A DNA stretch of 64,000 bases from Hydrogenovibrio sp. SC-1 (lineage in GTDB: Bacteria > Pseudomonadota > Gammaproteobacteria > Thiomicrospirales > Thiomicrospiraceae), in the NCBI RefSeq assembly GCF_002848135.1, contig NZ_PKGB01000009.1, forward strand, positions 41,996 through 105,995, read 5' to 3'. Positions 1 through 8,753 of this stretch are shown here, one piece after another (within the stretch, counting starts at the first letter, position 1; every line of letters begins with the position of its first letter). Made by a program: the position numbers and the translations under genes. Under the pieces are notes generated by a model. The model saw only the letters and a list, made by a program, of their open reading frames with translations, ran no database searches and was not told the DNA's origin.

Positions 1-624
1 TACCCTGATGTGGCTGTAAATCGTCAGCAGTTAATCTCGAGTCTTTCTTTGCCCAGTTCCCCTTGTTGGCTAGATCAAGTGCACAGTGACCGTGTTATTC
101 AATGCACGAAAAACACTGACTCAACTTTTCTACCCCAAGCGGATGCCAGTTGGACAGACCAACACAATAGGGTGCTAGCCGTGATGACAGCAGATTGTTT
201 GCCATTATTAGTCAGAGATGTGTCTGGAACCGTAGTGGCGGCAATCCATGCGGGTTGGAAAGGGCTTTTGAATCAGATTATTATTAAAACAGTGTCGCAA
301 TTGCCTGTCGCCAGTGACCAGTTAGAAGTTTGGATTGGTCCAGCCATTAGCCAGCCCTATTTTGAAGTGGGTCAGGAAGTCCATCAACAATTTGTAGACG
401 TGGATGAGCGCTATCGTTCATTCTTTGCCCAGTCATCAGCAACAGGAAAATGGTTGCTAAATCTACCAGGCCTGGCAGAATTTCAGTTAAACCAATGTGG
501 TGTGACAAGCGTTCTTCAGAGTCAATTATGTAGTTACCATCAAGCCGAGTGGTTCTATTCCTATCGCCGAGAGGGGCAAACAGGGCGCATGGCTTCGTTA
601 ATCTGGATTGAGCAGTCTGATTAA
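1..624 (+). CDS. pgeF: Peptidoglycan editing factor PgeF / YfiH-type laccase-domain protein, 5'-truncated by window edge
   Basis: The frame is open from base 1, so the start lies outside the window; the GTG at 10 is internal, since the family has a conserved Asn-Arg stretch here. Visible YfiH/DUF152 motifs are QVHSD, the MTADCLPLL segment with the metal/catalytic Cys, and AAIHAGWKG with a metal-binding His. Family members are cytosolic zinc enzymes acting on purine nucleosides, and in E. coli PgeF removes misincorporated L-Ser from peptidoglycan precursors; which role applies here is inference. The gene converges on the antiporter gene with a 16-base gap. One copy of CCAGGCCTGG lies inside it at 466-475 and encodes Pro-Gly-Leu. 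Confidence 0.9.
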   Translation, partial: YPDVAVNRQQLISSLSLPSSPCWLDQVHSDRVIQCTKNTDSTFLPQADASWTDQHNRVLAVMTADCLPLLVRDVSGTVVAAIHAGWKGLLNQIIIKTVSQLPVASDQLEVWIGPAISQPYFEVGQEVHQQFVDVDERYRSFFAQSSATGKWLLNLPGLAEFQLNQCGVTSVLQSQLCSYHQAEWFYSYRREGQTGRMASLIWIEQSD

Positions 625-640
625 TGCCAAATGGTTCGCG

Positions 641-2620
641 TTAGCCTCGGTTAATGCTGTATTCCAATTTACTAATATTTTCGGGTAATCCTTGCACAAT
701 CAAAACATCTTCAAAGCGTAAACGCGTCCCTGGATCTGGATCATCCCCGCGAACTGATCCGCGTTTAATGGACTTAATGGTGATTTTTAAGTCGACAGCC
801 GGTAGTTCTGAAAGACGTTTCCCAATCGCATTCGCATCTTCGTGAATATGAATGGGTTGAATGACTTCGCCCAGTTGAGCATGTTCAAAAGGAATATGAT
901 CAGATTCTCCAGGGTAAAATCCATTGAGCAGGTGATAACGACCTTCTCGTGCCATGCGAGTCTGTTTCAAAACCTGGCTGGGGGGCTTGCCCACCATTAA
1001 TAGCAGGTGGGATGCTAACATGATGCTCGATTCAAAGGTGTCCGGAACTACCTCAGTCGCACCTGCCTGGGTTAGTTCATTTATATGAGTATCATCAAGC
1101 GATCTGACCAACACGGGAATATTGAGGGCGATATCATGCAAGCTGCGTAGTGTTTTAATTGATGCATGATAGTCATGAAAGGTAATCATTGCGACTTTGG
1201 CTTGTTCAATATTGGTGGCCTTAATAATACTGTGCTTGGCTGAATCTCCGAAATAGACCGGTTCACCACTTTGTTGGGCTTCTCTAACCCGTTTAATATC
1301 CATATCCAGTGCCACAAAGGGAACATGTGCTTGTTCCAAAAATTTCGCTGTTGTCTGCCCTACACGACCAAACCCAAATAGCACGACATGGTTCGACAGG
1401 TGTTTGCTATCTTCCTGAATGACATTTTCCATTTCGGAAAAATTATTTTGGTAACTTTTACTACACAGACGACTGGCAATCCGGCCATTGAATTTGATGA
1501 GTACAGGGGTAAACATCATGCTGATAACGGCTGCCGTTAACAGAATTTGACCTAATTGTTCTTCTAGCACCTTGTAAGACAGCGCTAGAGTGAGGAGTAC
1601 TAACCCAAATTCCCCAACCTGTGACAGTGAGATGGCAGTTCGAAGACTGATTCCTTCCGCCTTCTTAAAAGCGCGCATGACGAAAAAAATGACCAAAGCT
1701 TTGAGGAGCATAATGCCGATTGCGATCGCAATAATCATGACAAAGTGCTGACCGATCAGTTCAGGAGAAATCATCATACCAACGGTAATAAAGAATAACC
1801 CCAGTAAGATATCTTGGAAGGGGCGAATGTCGGCTTCAATTTGGTGGCGGTATTCGGTTTCACCTAGCATCATACCGGCTAAAAAAGCGCCGAGCGTCAT
1901 GGATATGCCCATTTCTTCGGTAAAGGCAGCAGCACTCAGTACCACGGTTAGCACGGTTAAGGTAAATAATTCCTGTGATTTGGAGGTTGCCACTTCATTA
2001 AAAAGTGGACGTAATAAGTAACGCCCAGCAAATAGCATAACCACAACCACGATGGCACCTTTGAAAAAGGCAAGACCCAATTCCGAAGCGAGCGAATTGC
2101 CCGTTGCGCTTCCCAGTGCGGGGATTAAAATCAATAACGGAATAGCCATAATATCTTGGAAAATCAAGATGCCAACGGTCGATCGACCATGTCGTGTTTG
2201 AATTTCAGATTGTTCAGTGAGTTGCTTTATGACGATGGCGGTGGATGAGAGTGCAAAAGCACTGGCAATAACGATGCCGGATTCAATTGAGAGTCCAAAT
2301 AAGTAGGCTACCAGAAAGACCAACAAGCCAGTGACGAAAACCTGAAAGCTGCCAAAACCAAATACAATTCTACGCATGGCAATCATTTGGGTGAGTGAGA
2401 ACTCAAGCCCAATGGCAAAGAGCAAAAAGACTACACCAAATTCAGCGAGAAAGCTGATGCTTTGTTCGCTTTGAATGATAGCAAAACCAAAGGGGCCGAC
2501 AATAATACCAACCAAGATATAGTTTAAAATTGGTGGCAGGTGAATCCGTCTTGAGATGGATACCAGTCCAACCGTAATGAGTAGTAAGAAAACAATGTTC
2601 AGGAGTATGTGGTCAAACAT
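641..2620 (-). CDS. CPA2-family monovalent cation:proton antiporter (Kef/YbaL type) with RCK domain
   Basis: 659 residues. The first roughly 380 residues are very hydrophobic, with about 12 membrane spans of the Na+/H+ exchanger fold (RIHLPPILNYILVGIIVGP near residue 25). Then comes a cytoplasmic TrkA-N/RCK domain with a Rossmann motif FGFGRVGQ at about 413-420, and a C-terminal TrkA-C domain (about 565-655). This order is typical of KefB/KefC/YbaL inner-membrane proteins that exchange K+ or Na+ for protons under nucleotide control. A glutathione-gated KefC role cannot be told from YbaL-like function by eye. The gene lies 16 bases downstream of nadC on the same strand, so co-transcription is likely. 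Confidence 0.88.
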   Translation of the reverse strand: MFDHILLNIVFLLLITVGLVSISRRIHLPPILNYILVGIIVGPFGFAIIQSEQSISFLAEFGVVFLLFAIGLEFSLTQMIAMRRIVFGFGSFQVFVTGLLVFLVAYLFGLSIESGIVIASAFALSSTAIVIKQLTEQSEIQTRHGRSTVGILIFQDIMAIPLLILIPALGSATGNSLASELGLAFFKGAIVVVVMLFAGRYLLRPLFNEVATSKSQELFTLTVLTVVLSAAAFTEEMGISMTLGAFLAGMMLGETEYRHQIEADIRPFQDILLGLFFITVGMMISPELIGQHFVMIIAIAIGIMLLKALVIFFVMRAFKKAEGISLRTAISLSQVGEFGLVLLTLALSYKVLEEQLGQILLTAAVISMMFTPVLIKFNGRIASRLCSKSYQNNFSEMENVIQEDSKHLSNHVVLFGFGRVGQTTAKFLEQAHVPFVALDMDIKRVREAQQSGEPVYFGDSAKHSIIKATNIEQAKVAMITFHDYHASIKTLRSLHDIALNIPVLVRSLDDTHINELTQAGATEVVPDTFESSIMLASHLLLMVGKPPSQVLKQTRMAREGRYHLLNGFYPGESDHIPFEHAQLGEVIQPIHIHEDANAIGKRLSELPAVDLKITIKSIKRGSVRGDDPDPGTRLRFEDVLIVQGLPENISKLEYSINRG

Positions 2621-2636
2621 GACGGTCGTCTAATTC

Positions 2637-3479
2637 CTATTCAAGGTGAAATCGCATTGAAAAATCAATGGCATGAAGGTGTTTTGTAATGGCGCCAGTC
2701 GAAATATAATCAACACCCGTTTGTGTCAATTCGGCTAAGTCGTTCAGCTCAACATTGCCTGATACTTCTAATTTACAGCGGTGATTGACCCATTCTACAG
2801 CTTGTTCAATCATTTCTAGTGAGAAATTGTCTAGCATAATAATATCCGCTTTGGCTTTAACGGCTTGTTCAACTTCCGCTAGACTTTCCGTTTCAACTTC
2901 TATGAGTTTATTTGGGTGATGGCTTTTGGCAAGGCTAACGGCTTGTTCGATGCCGCCAGCAGCCATAATATGATTTTCTTTGATGAGAATGGCATCGTAT
3001 AGGCCAATACGATGGTTTGTGCCTCCACCACAGTGGACCGCATATTTTTGAGCCAGTCTTAATCCTGGAAGCGTCTTCCGAGTGTCTAGTAATTGAGTAT
3101 AACCATTTTTTAATGCTTTCACATAGCGGTTCGTTGCAGTGGCCGTGCCGGATAGAGTTTGTAAAAAGTTTAGTGCGCTGCGTTCTGCGGTGAGAATCGA
3201 TTGAGCTGACCCTTTAAGGTGACAAATGACACTGCCGGCATGCACCGCTTCCCCTTCAGACACCTGCCAATCAAGCTCAATGTTAGCGTCAACTGCGCGA
3301 ATAACTCCATCAAACCATGGGCGGCCACAAATAATGGCGGGTTCATTGGTGATAACCGTTGCTGACGATTGTTGGGTTGGGGGAATTAGATCTGCGGTTA
3401 AATCGCCTGTCCCAATATCTTCTTGCAAAGCGGCTTGAATATTGACGGTTAGATCCTGGAAATAATTTATCTGTGTCAT
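2637..3479 (-). CDS. nadC: Nicotinate-nucleotide pyrophosphorylase (carboxylating)
   Basis: 280 residues, normal length for NadC, the cytosolic enzyme converting quinolinate and PRPP to nicotinate mononucleotide in de novo NAD synthesis. Hallmarks are DTRKT at 132-136, HCGGGTNHR at 149-157, KENH at 167-170 and a later DIIMLDNFS motif of the TIM-barrel half. The ATG at 3479 gives the expected N-terminus with the LQEDIGTGDLTAD substrate-binding segment at 19-30. nadA and nadB are not in the window. It appears to be transcribed with the downstream antiporter gene. Confidence 0.96.
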   Translation of the reverse strand: MTQINYFQDLTVNIQAALQEDIGTGDLTADLIPPTQQSSATVITNEPAIICGRPWFDGVIRAVDANIELDWQVSEGEAVHAGSVICHLKGSAQSILTAERSALNFLQTLSGTATATNRYVKALKNGYTQLLDTRKTLPGLRLAQKYAVHCGGGTNHRIGLYDAILIKENHIMAAGGIEQAVSLAKSHHPNKLIEVETESLAEVEQAVKAKADIIMLDNFSLEMIEQAVEWVNHRCKLEVSGNVELNDLAELTQTGVDYISTGAITKHLHAIDFSMRFHLE

Positions 3480-3508
3480 TTTTTGGTTTCTTAATAGTTA
3501 AAGTGTCA

Positions 3509-4573
3509 TCAGTCGTTTGGTGTCACAATTGCATTTCGGCCTGAATTTTTGGCTTGATACAGCAGCTTGTCCGCTCGCTGGATGGCTTCTTTCAGGGGGG
3601 TATTTTGCATGACTTCAACGAGCCCAGCACTAAATTGGATAGGCTTATCTAGTGACTGTTGTGAATTTAAATAATCATTTAACTCATTGAGTTGGGCGTA
3701 TGCAAGTTTCAAAGTGCTCGGGAATAAGACTAAAAACTCTTCACCGCCGTGTCGTGATACCATTTGCCCTTTATCGGCGGTGATTTTTGAGAGGCCTTGA
3801 GCATAGTCTCTTAAAATTTGGTCCCCCATTTCATGTCCATACTGATCATTGTAGGTTTTAAAATGGTCAATGTCTAAAATGGCTAAACACAGCTGCGGAT
3901 GACGGTGTTGCGCTAAAGTGTATATTTTGGAAAAGGCTTGTCGATTATAGAGCTGTGTTAAAGAATCTCTTTCAGCTAACACCTTGAGCTGTTGCGCATA
4001 TTCTTCCGCTTTTTGTTTTTCAAGTTGGTAGCGCTTGCTCATCATATTCATAATTAAAATACAGACCCAGATCGATAATACATAGGTAAACAAGTTATCT
4101 TGCAGTCTTGCGGTATCGTCAGGGTATTGATAAATCCACTGTTGGGTTATAGGCTCAATGAGAAGCAGAATCATCGGTATAATCGTTAATAGACTAAAAA
4201 AGACCATTTTTACGCGTGGTTTTTCATGGAAAAGCGTTTGAATATAGGTTATGGCGATAAAGGAAAGAATCAAGCTTGGTCCGAGAGACCCTGCATTAAA
4301 ATACCAGTTAAGTGGGATAATTAACACTACCGAAATAAGAATAAAGACCATTGCCATGCTATCAAACTGATTGTAAAAACGAGAGCGATACCAAATGAAT
4401 AAATGGATGGGGGTGACGATGCCGATTAGAAAGTAACTAAAATTGCGATCACCTGTTTCAAACTGCAAATTGAATAGTCCGGCTGATAGGTACAAAATGA
4501 CACCGCCCAGTAGAATCCCATGATGGGTATAGTGGAAAGGGTTGTCTTTATTGCCGAGTAGCCAGTGAAACAT
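3509..4573 (-). CDS. Membrane-anchored diguanylate cyclase (GGDEF)
   Basis: 354 residues. About six hydrophobic segments fill residues 15-180, followed by a short helical linker (about 182-200) and a GGDEF domain beginning at RDSLTQLYNR. The active site is intact: LDIDHFKTYND metal-binding loop at 233-243 and GGEEF at 276-280. The usual product-inhibition I-site (RxxD nine and six residues before GGEEF) is absent; those positions are Asp267 and Gln270. The protein should make cyclic-di-GMP at the inner membrane in response to an unknown signal and probably lacks canonical allosteric feedback. The membrane part resembles no named sensor domain I recognise. Confidence 0.9.
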   Translation of the reverse strand: MFHWLLGNKDNPFHYTHHGILLGGVILYLSAGLFNLQFETGDRNFSYFLIGIVTPIHLFIWYRSRFYNQFDSMAMVFILISVVLIIPLNWYFNAGSLGPSLILSFIAITYIQTLFHEKPRVKMVFFSLLTIIPMILLLIEPITQQWIYQYPDDTARLQDNLFTYVLSIWVCILIMNMMSKRYQLEKQKAEEYAQQLKVLAERDSLTQLYNRQAFSKIYTLAQHRHPQLCLAILDIDHFKTYNDQYGHEMGDQILRDYAQGLSKITADKGQMVSRHGGEEFLVLFPSTLKLAYAQLNELNDYLNSQQSLDKPIQFSAGLVEVMQNTPLKEAIQRADKLLYQAKNSGRNAIVTPND

Positions 4574-4765
4574 GAGCAGGAGGTTGCCTCTTAGGTACGA
4601 ATCAGTGATGAAATAACCAAAATAATAGAAACTTTCGTTATTATAGAAGATTCATAAAAATGATTTTGAGATGAATTGGTTAAACCCTTTTGTTTTTAAC
4701 GAAAGTGCGCCCTCATTGAATCATTTTGGCTAATTAAATTGTTCTGAAATTAAAAAGTAGAGTTG

Positions 4766-5344
4766 ATGAATTCATTCCAACCGCAACTATTTACTGTCGA
4801 TCTTAACCATCATCTTTTTCAAGGGGTTCGGTATGTACCGAGTCCCAATCAGGATGAGCGCCCTAATGAACAGGACTTATCTCTCATTGTGATTCATGGC
4901 ATTAGTTTGCCCCCCGGTCAATTTGGTGGCAAAGGGGTAGAGCAACTTTTTACCAATCAACTCGATGAAACGGAAGATTTTTATTATGCTGAGATCGCGC
5001 ACTTAAAAGTATCGTCTCATCTTTATATTCAGCGATCGGGTGCATTGACGCAATTTGTGCCTTTTAATCAACGGGCTTGGCATGCCGGCGTGTCCTGTTT
5101 TGAAGGACGAGAAAGATGTAATGACTTTTCAATTGGCATCGAATTGGAAGGAACCGATACGACCCCTTATACTGCCAGCCAATATCAAACATTAAAGCAA
5201 GTCATTGAGGGATTGTTAAACGCTTATCCGAGTTTATCAAAGCGGCCGATTGTTGGGCATTGTGATATCGCGCCTCAACGTAAGACCGATCCAGGGCCTT
5301 ACTTTGTATGGCAGGCTATTGATTCGACTTTTCAAAAAACGTAA
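4766..5344 (+). CDS. ampD: 1,6-anhydro-N-acetylmuramyl-L-alanine amidase AmpD
   Basis: About 192 residues, a usual AmpD length. AmpD is the cytosolic zinc amidase that splits anhydro-muropeptides during cell-wall recycling. The amidase_2 signature is complete: IVIHGISLPP with the first zinc His near residue 44, SSHLYIQRSG, RAWHAG, FSIGIELEG, and VGHCDIAPQRKTDPGP carrying the last His/Asp ligands. A TTG at 4763 directly precedes the ATG at 4766; I prefer the ATG, although the upstream ribosome site is weak. The gene starts divergently from the diguanylate cyclase across a 190-base AT-rich spacer in which I see no other gene. Confidence 0.95.
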   Translation: MNSFQPQLFTVDLNHHLFQGVRYVPSPNQDERPNEQDLSLIVIHGISLPPGQFGGKGVEQLFTNQLDETEDFYYAEIAHLKVSSHLYIQRSGALTQFVPFNQRAWHAGVSCFEGRERCNDFSIGIELEGTDTTPYTASQYQTLKQVIEGLLNAYPSLSKRPIVGHCDIAPQRKTDPGPYFVWQAIDSTFQKT

Positions 5345-5378
5345 AGCGATAACGAAACAGCGAGGGACGGGGTTCTCT

Positions 5379-5603
5379 TTAAGCAATCCAGCCTACCTTT
5401 TTTGAGGAGGATTTTCCTTGGTTGGGTTTAGGTGTGAACTTTAAACAGGGTTGGCCCGAGCTCTCTAAAACCACAGCACTCGGCATCTGCTTGGTTTTAA
5501 AACCAAATGCTTTACATCCTCTTGGCTGTCTTTCATCCCAAGTGATGAAAAAATATCGGCACTTGAAGCAGTCAATGGGTTGAGGGGAATTAGTTTTACT
5601 CAT
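5379..5603 (-). CDS. Small Cys-rich conserved protein (four-cysteine, probable metal-binding)
   Basis: 74 residues. Two cysteines form CFKC near residue 12-15, a third lies in PRGCKAFGFKTKQMPS and a fourth in SSGQPCLKF, a CxxC-Cx-Cx arrangement that could hold zinc or an iron-sulfur cluster. The internal motifs look strongly conserved and I have a general memory of this small family as an uncharacterised protein of many proteobacteria. The N- and C-terminal tails are polar and low complexity. It converges on ampD with a 34-base gap. Function unknown. Confidence 0.7.
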   Translation of the reverse strand: MSKTNSPQPIDCFKCRYFFITWDERQPRGCKAFGFKTKQMPSAVVLESSGQPCLKFTPKPNQGKSSSKKVGWIA

Positions 5604-5764
5604 TAGGCTCGATAAAATTTTTTATGGATTAAATATAATTAAATCATGATATGATTCGCACAAAATCAATACAGATTGCAACTGGAGATTACCAGCGGTT
5701 TTTCGTATACTTTGTAACCGAGTTTATTTTACAAGAAAACATCACATACTATAAAGGGTAAAGC

Positions 5765-6280
5765 ATGAGTCAAGTTGGATTATTCTACGGCACTGACACG
5801 GGCAACACTGAACGCGTAGCAGATATGATTAAAGATAAGATCGGCAGTGATCTGGTTGATGTTTATGATATTGCCACCGCAAGCCCAGATGATTTTGCAA
5901 AGTATGACAAGATCATTTTAGGTCAACCGACTTGGTATTATGGCGAGTTACAGAGTAGTTGGGATGACTTTTGGGATGAGTTTAAAGAAATCGATTTTAC
6001 TGGAAAAACCTTCGCCTGTTTTGGGTTAGGGGATCAAGCTGATTACGCCGAGTATTTCCTAGATGCAATGGGCATGATGCATGATATTGCATTGGAAAAT
6101 GGTGGGATTCCAGCGGGTTATTGGCCAACGGATGGCTTTGAATTTGATGAATCTAAAGCCATTACCGAAGATAGCGAATTTTTTGTTGGGCTTGCTATTG
6201 ATGAAGACCAACAGCCTGAAATGACCGCCGAGCGTGTTGATACTTGGGTTGATCAGATCAAAGAAGAAATGGAATTATAA
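5765..6280 (+). CDS. fldA: Long-chain flavodoxin
   Basis: 171 residues, typical of long-chain flavodoxins: small cytosolic FMN proteins that replace ferredoxin under iron limitation. The FMN phosphate loop GTDTGNTE lies at residues 9-16, followed by the isoalloxazine-contacting PTWYYGELQ loop and the FGLGDQADYAEYF loop. It has its own promoter region and ends at a strong hairpin terminator at 6317-6345, so it is probably monocistronic. The ATG at 5765 follows an AAAGGGTAAAGC ribosome-binding sequence. No clear Fur box was identified upstream. Confidence 0.95.
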   Translation: MSQVGLFYGTDTGNTERVADMIKDKIGSDLVDVYDIATASPDDFAKYDKIILGQPTWYYGELQSSWDDFWDEFKEIDFTGKTFACFGLGDQADYAEYFLDAMGMMHDIALENGGIPAGYWPTDGFEFDESKAITEDSEFFVGLAIDEDQQPEMTAERVDTWVDQIKEEMEL

Positions 6281-6316
6281 GAACTTTAGAGTATATAAAT
6301 CCAAACAAACACTCTT

Positions 6317-6345
6317 AAAACCACCCAGGCCTGGGTGGTTTTTTT
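6317..6345 (+). terminator. Bidirectional intrinsic terminator built on CCAGGCCTGG
   Basis: A perfect 26-base palindrome (6317-6342) made of an A-run, CCACCCAGGCCTGGGTGG and a T-run. It lies between the convergent flavodoxin and glycosyltransferase genes and can end both transcripts. The centre is the recurrent CCAGGCCTGG unit at 6325-6334. Confidence 0.88.
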
Positions 6346-6353
6346 ATTGCTGG

Positions 6354-7514
6354 CTATCCTTGATTGATGCTTGATTGATGTTTTTGGCAAAACTGCTGAA
6401 AGGAATGAGCAATATCATAATTTTCGATATGAGGCCGACTGTTAGATTGCCATAGCCGCAAAATATTTTGATCGGTTAAGACATTATATAAAGTCTGCTG
6501 CCAGACGTTTTGCTCATTCGCTTTTAAAATACAGCCCGTTTCGTTGTGTTTGATTAGGCTCTGAGGGCCACCAATATCTGATACTATGCAGCCCAGTCCG
6601 CTGGCCTGTGCTTCCATAATGACTTGTCCTAAAGTATCCGTTATCGACGGAAACACAAAAATATCGGATGATGCATAGAGCTTTGATAAAGCTTGACCTT
6701 GTATCGGTCCTAGAAAATGCACATGGTGATCTTGAGACTGATTTGCGAGTTTTCGAAATCTTCCCTCACCAACTAAAATCAAATCTGCTTCCAGCATAGG
6801 GTGAGCTTGCATTAGTGCTTGCCAGGTTTTGAGTAAGAAGGGGATGTTTTTTTCAACATTTATACGCCCGACATATAACACCTTAAGACGTTTTTCAGAC
6901 AAATTAAATTGGTTCCAAATGGCATTGGATTGATGTTTTGGGTTGAAACGCTCTAAGTTAGTTCCTGGTCGCAGGGTTGAAATTTGATTTGTTTTCAGTT
7001 GAATGTCAGTTTCCATGATGGGTAAGTAGGCATCAGAACGCGAAAAAACATGCTCAAATGGTCTGTAAAATTTCGCCATTATTTTGTCGGTTTGTTTTTT
7101 TAACCAGTTCGAATGGGTGAGATCCAGTATATAGGCTGGGAAGTCGGTATGATAAGTGCCAACCACTGGGATTTTAAGTTTCTCTGCCTCTTTCTTGGCT
7201 ATCCATCCCAAGGGGCCAGGGGTTGAAATGTGCACTTTATCAGGTTGATGCTGCAGTAAAAGTTGGGTAATCGCCTTGCGGCTGGGCCAGACGATATCCA
7301 ATTCTTGATAAAAGGGCATCGCCACTCTAAATCTCAGTGGTAAGTTATGAATATAAGACTTATCGGGAATGGGTTTTTGGGTGGCAGTGATGATTTGTAA
7401 ATCAAAATGCTCTGACGCCTGACTGTTATAATGAGCCTGTTCGCCCATATCTTGAATAAATCTAGAAACACCATTTAAATCGCCGAGCGTATCAGTAAAT
7501 AAGCAAACTTTCAT
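6354..7514 (-). CDS. GT4-family glycosyltransferase (glycolipid / alpha-mannosyltransferase-like), second of a tandem pair
   Basis: About 386 residues from the ATG at 7514 (MKVCLFTDTLGDLNGVSRF). An upstream in-frame ATG at 7616 would add 34 residues unlike the family and would read through the palindrome at 7597-7610, so I reject it. It has a GT-B fold: the N-terminal TDTLGDLNGVSRF and GTYHTDFPAYI loops, a LYVGRINVEKN nucleotide-site motif, and a C-terminal FVFPSITDTLGQVIMEAQASG segment equivalent to the EX7E motif of retaining GT4 enzymes. It resembles enzymes that add sugars to diacylglycerol or phosphatidylinositol. Sugar and acceptor are not decided by sequence; the neighbours suggest diacylglycerol. 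It is cytosolic or membrane-associated. Confidence 0.85.
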   Translation of the reverse strand: MKVCLFTDTLGDLNGVSRFIQDMGEQAHYNSQASEHFDLQIITATQKPIPDKSYIHNLPLRFRVAMPFYQELDIVWPSRKAITQLLLQHQPDKVHISTPGPLGWIAKKEAEKLKIPVVGTYHTDFPAYILDLTHSNWLKKQTDKIMAKFYRPFEHVFSRSDAYLPIMETDIQLKTNQISTLRPGTNLERFNPKHQSNAIWNQFNLSEKRLKVLYVGRINVEKNIPFLLKTWQALMQAHPMLEADLILVGEGRFRKLANQSQDHHVHFLGPIQGQALSKLYASSDIFVFPSITDTLGQVIMEAQASGLGCIVSDIGGPQSLIKHNETGCILKANEQNVWQQTLYNVLTDQNILRLWQSNSRPHIENYDIAHSFQQFCQKHQSSINQG

Positions 7515-7590
7515 GATCGTTATCATCCATCGATTATTGTTGAAAAGATACAGGGCGAATGATGGGTTGCCTATGGAGACTTTTTGACGG

Positions 7591-7610
7591 AAAAAAGACC
7601 AGGCCTGGTC
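7591..7610 (-). terminator. CCAGGCCTGG hairpin followed by T-run on the minus strand
   Basis: GACCAGGCCTGGTC (7597-7610) is a perfect palindrome. Read on the minus strand, the direction of both glycosyltransferase genes, it is followed at once by six T residues (A-run at 7591-7596). It lies right after the stop of the first glycosyltransferase gene and could attenuate the second. The hairpin has essentially no loop beyond its own GGCC centre, so efficiency is uncertain. Confidence 0.5.
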
Positions 7611-7615
7611 ATTCA

Positions 7616-8662
7616 TTAATCCTGTTTAAAATATGTTGGGTCAATTACGGCAAGGTGACTTAAAAATTGTTTGGTTGCACCTTGCCAAGTATAGGTTGGA
7701 ATGGATTCAGCAATCTTTTTGGGGTGTGTTTTCAGTTCAAGCGCTTGCTGAATGGCGATGGCTAAATCTTCATTTAAATAGCCATTCACACCCGGGGTAA
7801 CGATATCTTTGGGTCCCGTCACCGGAAAGGCTGCGACGGGGGTGCCACATGCAATGGCCTCTAAATTTACAACGCCAAAAGTATCTGTTAGCGATGGAAA
7901 AACAAATACATCTGCACTAGCGTAATAACTTGCCAACTCTGCACCTGACTTGGGTCCAACAAAATCAACATCGGGATAAGCTTTTTCTAGCGTTGCCAGA
8001 TCTGGTCCTCTTCCAACCACCACTTTTTGTCCAACGAGGTTTAAGTCCAAAAAACTGAGGAGATTTTTTTCCGGCGCAATGCGACCCACATATAAGTAGA
8101 TGGGTGTTTTATAGCCTAAGTCCGTTCTTGCTTGCGGATTGAAAATATTGGTGTCTACACCTCGGCTCATCAAAACCATTTTTGGAAATCCTTGCGATTT
8201 TAATTCATTCAGCACACTGGGTGCAGGCACCAGTGTCCGTTCCGAATGACCGTGAAATCGTCGCAAAATGGCATAAATCCAACTCTTAGGAATGGGAAAA
8301 CGCGCATGAATGTATTCTGGATATTTAGTGTGGTAAGCCGAGGTAAAAGGCAAATGGTGTTTTATTGCAACGCGCCTTGCTTTCCAGCCTAAAGCGCCTT
8401 CAGTCGCAATATGAATGGCATGGGGTTGAAATTGTAATATTCGTTTTTCTAATCCCTTGCTTCGCCATACGAAAGGGATTTCAGGATAGGTCGGTAGAGG
8501 CAGGTGCTGATAATTATTCGGCTCAATCACATCCACTTCAATTTGTTGGCTTTGTAAGTGATTAACCAATTGTGACAGGGTCGTGACAACCCCATTGACC
8601 TGTGGTTTCCAAGCATCGGTCACCAAGGTAATCCGTTGAATGGGTAGCTGACGGTCCTGCAT
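7616..8662 (-). CDS. GT4-family glycosyltransferase, Agt/MgtA-like (candidate diacylglycerol glycosyltransferase)
   Basis: 348 residues. The N-terminus TLVTDAWKPQVNGVVTTL is the signature of the GT4 subgroup containing alpha-glycosyl-diacylglycerol and sulfoquinovosyl-type lipid glycosyltransferases. Further motifs are AYHTKYPEYIHARFP, LYVGRIAPEKNLLSF (donor site) and FVFPSLTDTFGVVNLEAIACG (retaining-enzyme EX7E region). The ATG at 8662 has a good AAGGAAG ribosome site. It is divergent from the PlcP-like gene across a 180-base spacer holding a PHO-box-like array. PlcP and Agt pairs are known to swap phospholipids for glycolipids under phosphate starvation in other proteobacteria; assigning this gene to that role is inference from context. 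Confidence 0.86.
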   Translation of the reverse strand: MQDRQLPIQRITLVTDAWKPQVNGVVTTLSQLVNHLQSQQIEVDVIEPNNYQHLPLPTYPEIPFVWRSKGLEKRILQFQPHAIHIATEGALGWKARRVAIKHHLPFTSAYHTKYPEYIHARFPIPKSWIYAILRRFHGHSERTLVPAPSVLNELKSQGFPKMVLMSRGVDTNIFNPQARTDLGYKTPIYLYVGRIAPEKNLLSFLDLNLVGQKVVVGRGPDLATLEKAYPDVDFVGPKSGAELASYYASADVFVFPSLTDTFGVVNLEAIACGTPVAAFPVTGPKDIVTPGVNGYLNEDLAIAIQQALELKTHPKKIAESIPTYTWQGATKQFLSHLAVIDPTYFKQD

Positions 8663-8753
8663 TTGAGCTTCCTTAAATTCGAATTTGTAACTTCAACCTT
8701 AAATGTTATTTATGAAAATAATATGAATGTCTTATTAATATTCTTTTTAGAAT

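Noticed and set aside
5640..5764. Possible Fur box or promoter upstream of flavodoxin
   Set aside because: The TTGCAA/TATACT pair has a 24-base spacer and no 19-bp Fur palindrome could be found by eye.
7514..7616. Longer start (ATG 7616) for the second glycosyltransferase
   Set aside because: The added 34 residues do not look like the family, have no ribosome site and would encode a terminator-like palindrome; ATG 7514 begins exactly at the conserved N-terminus.
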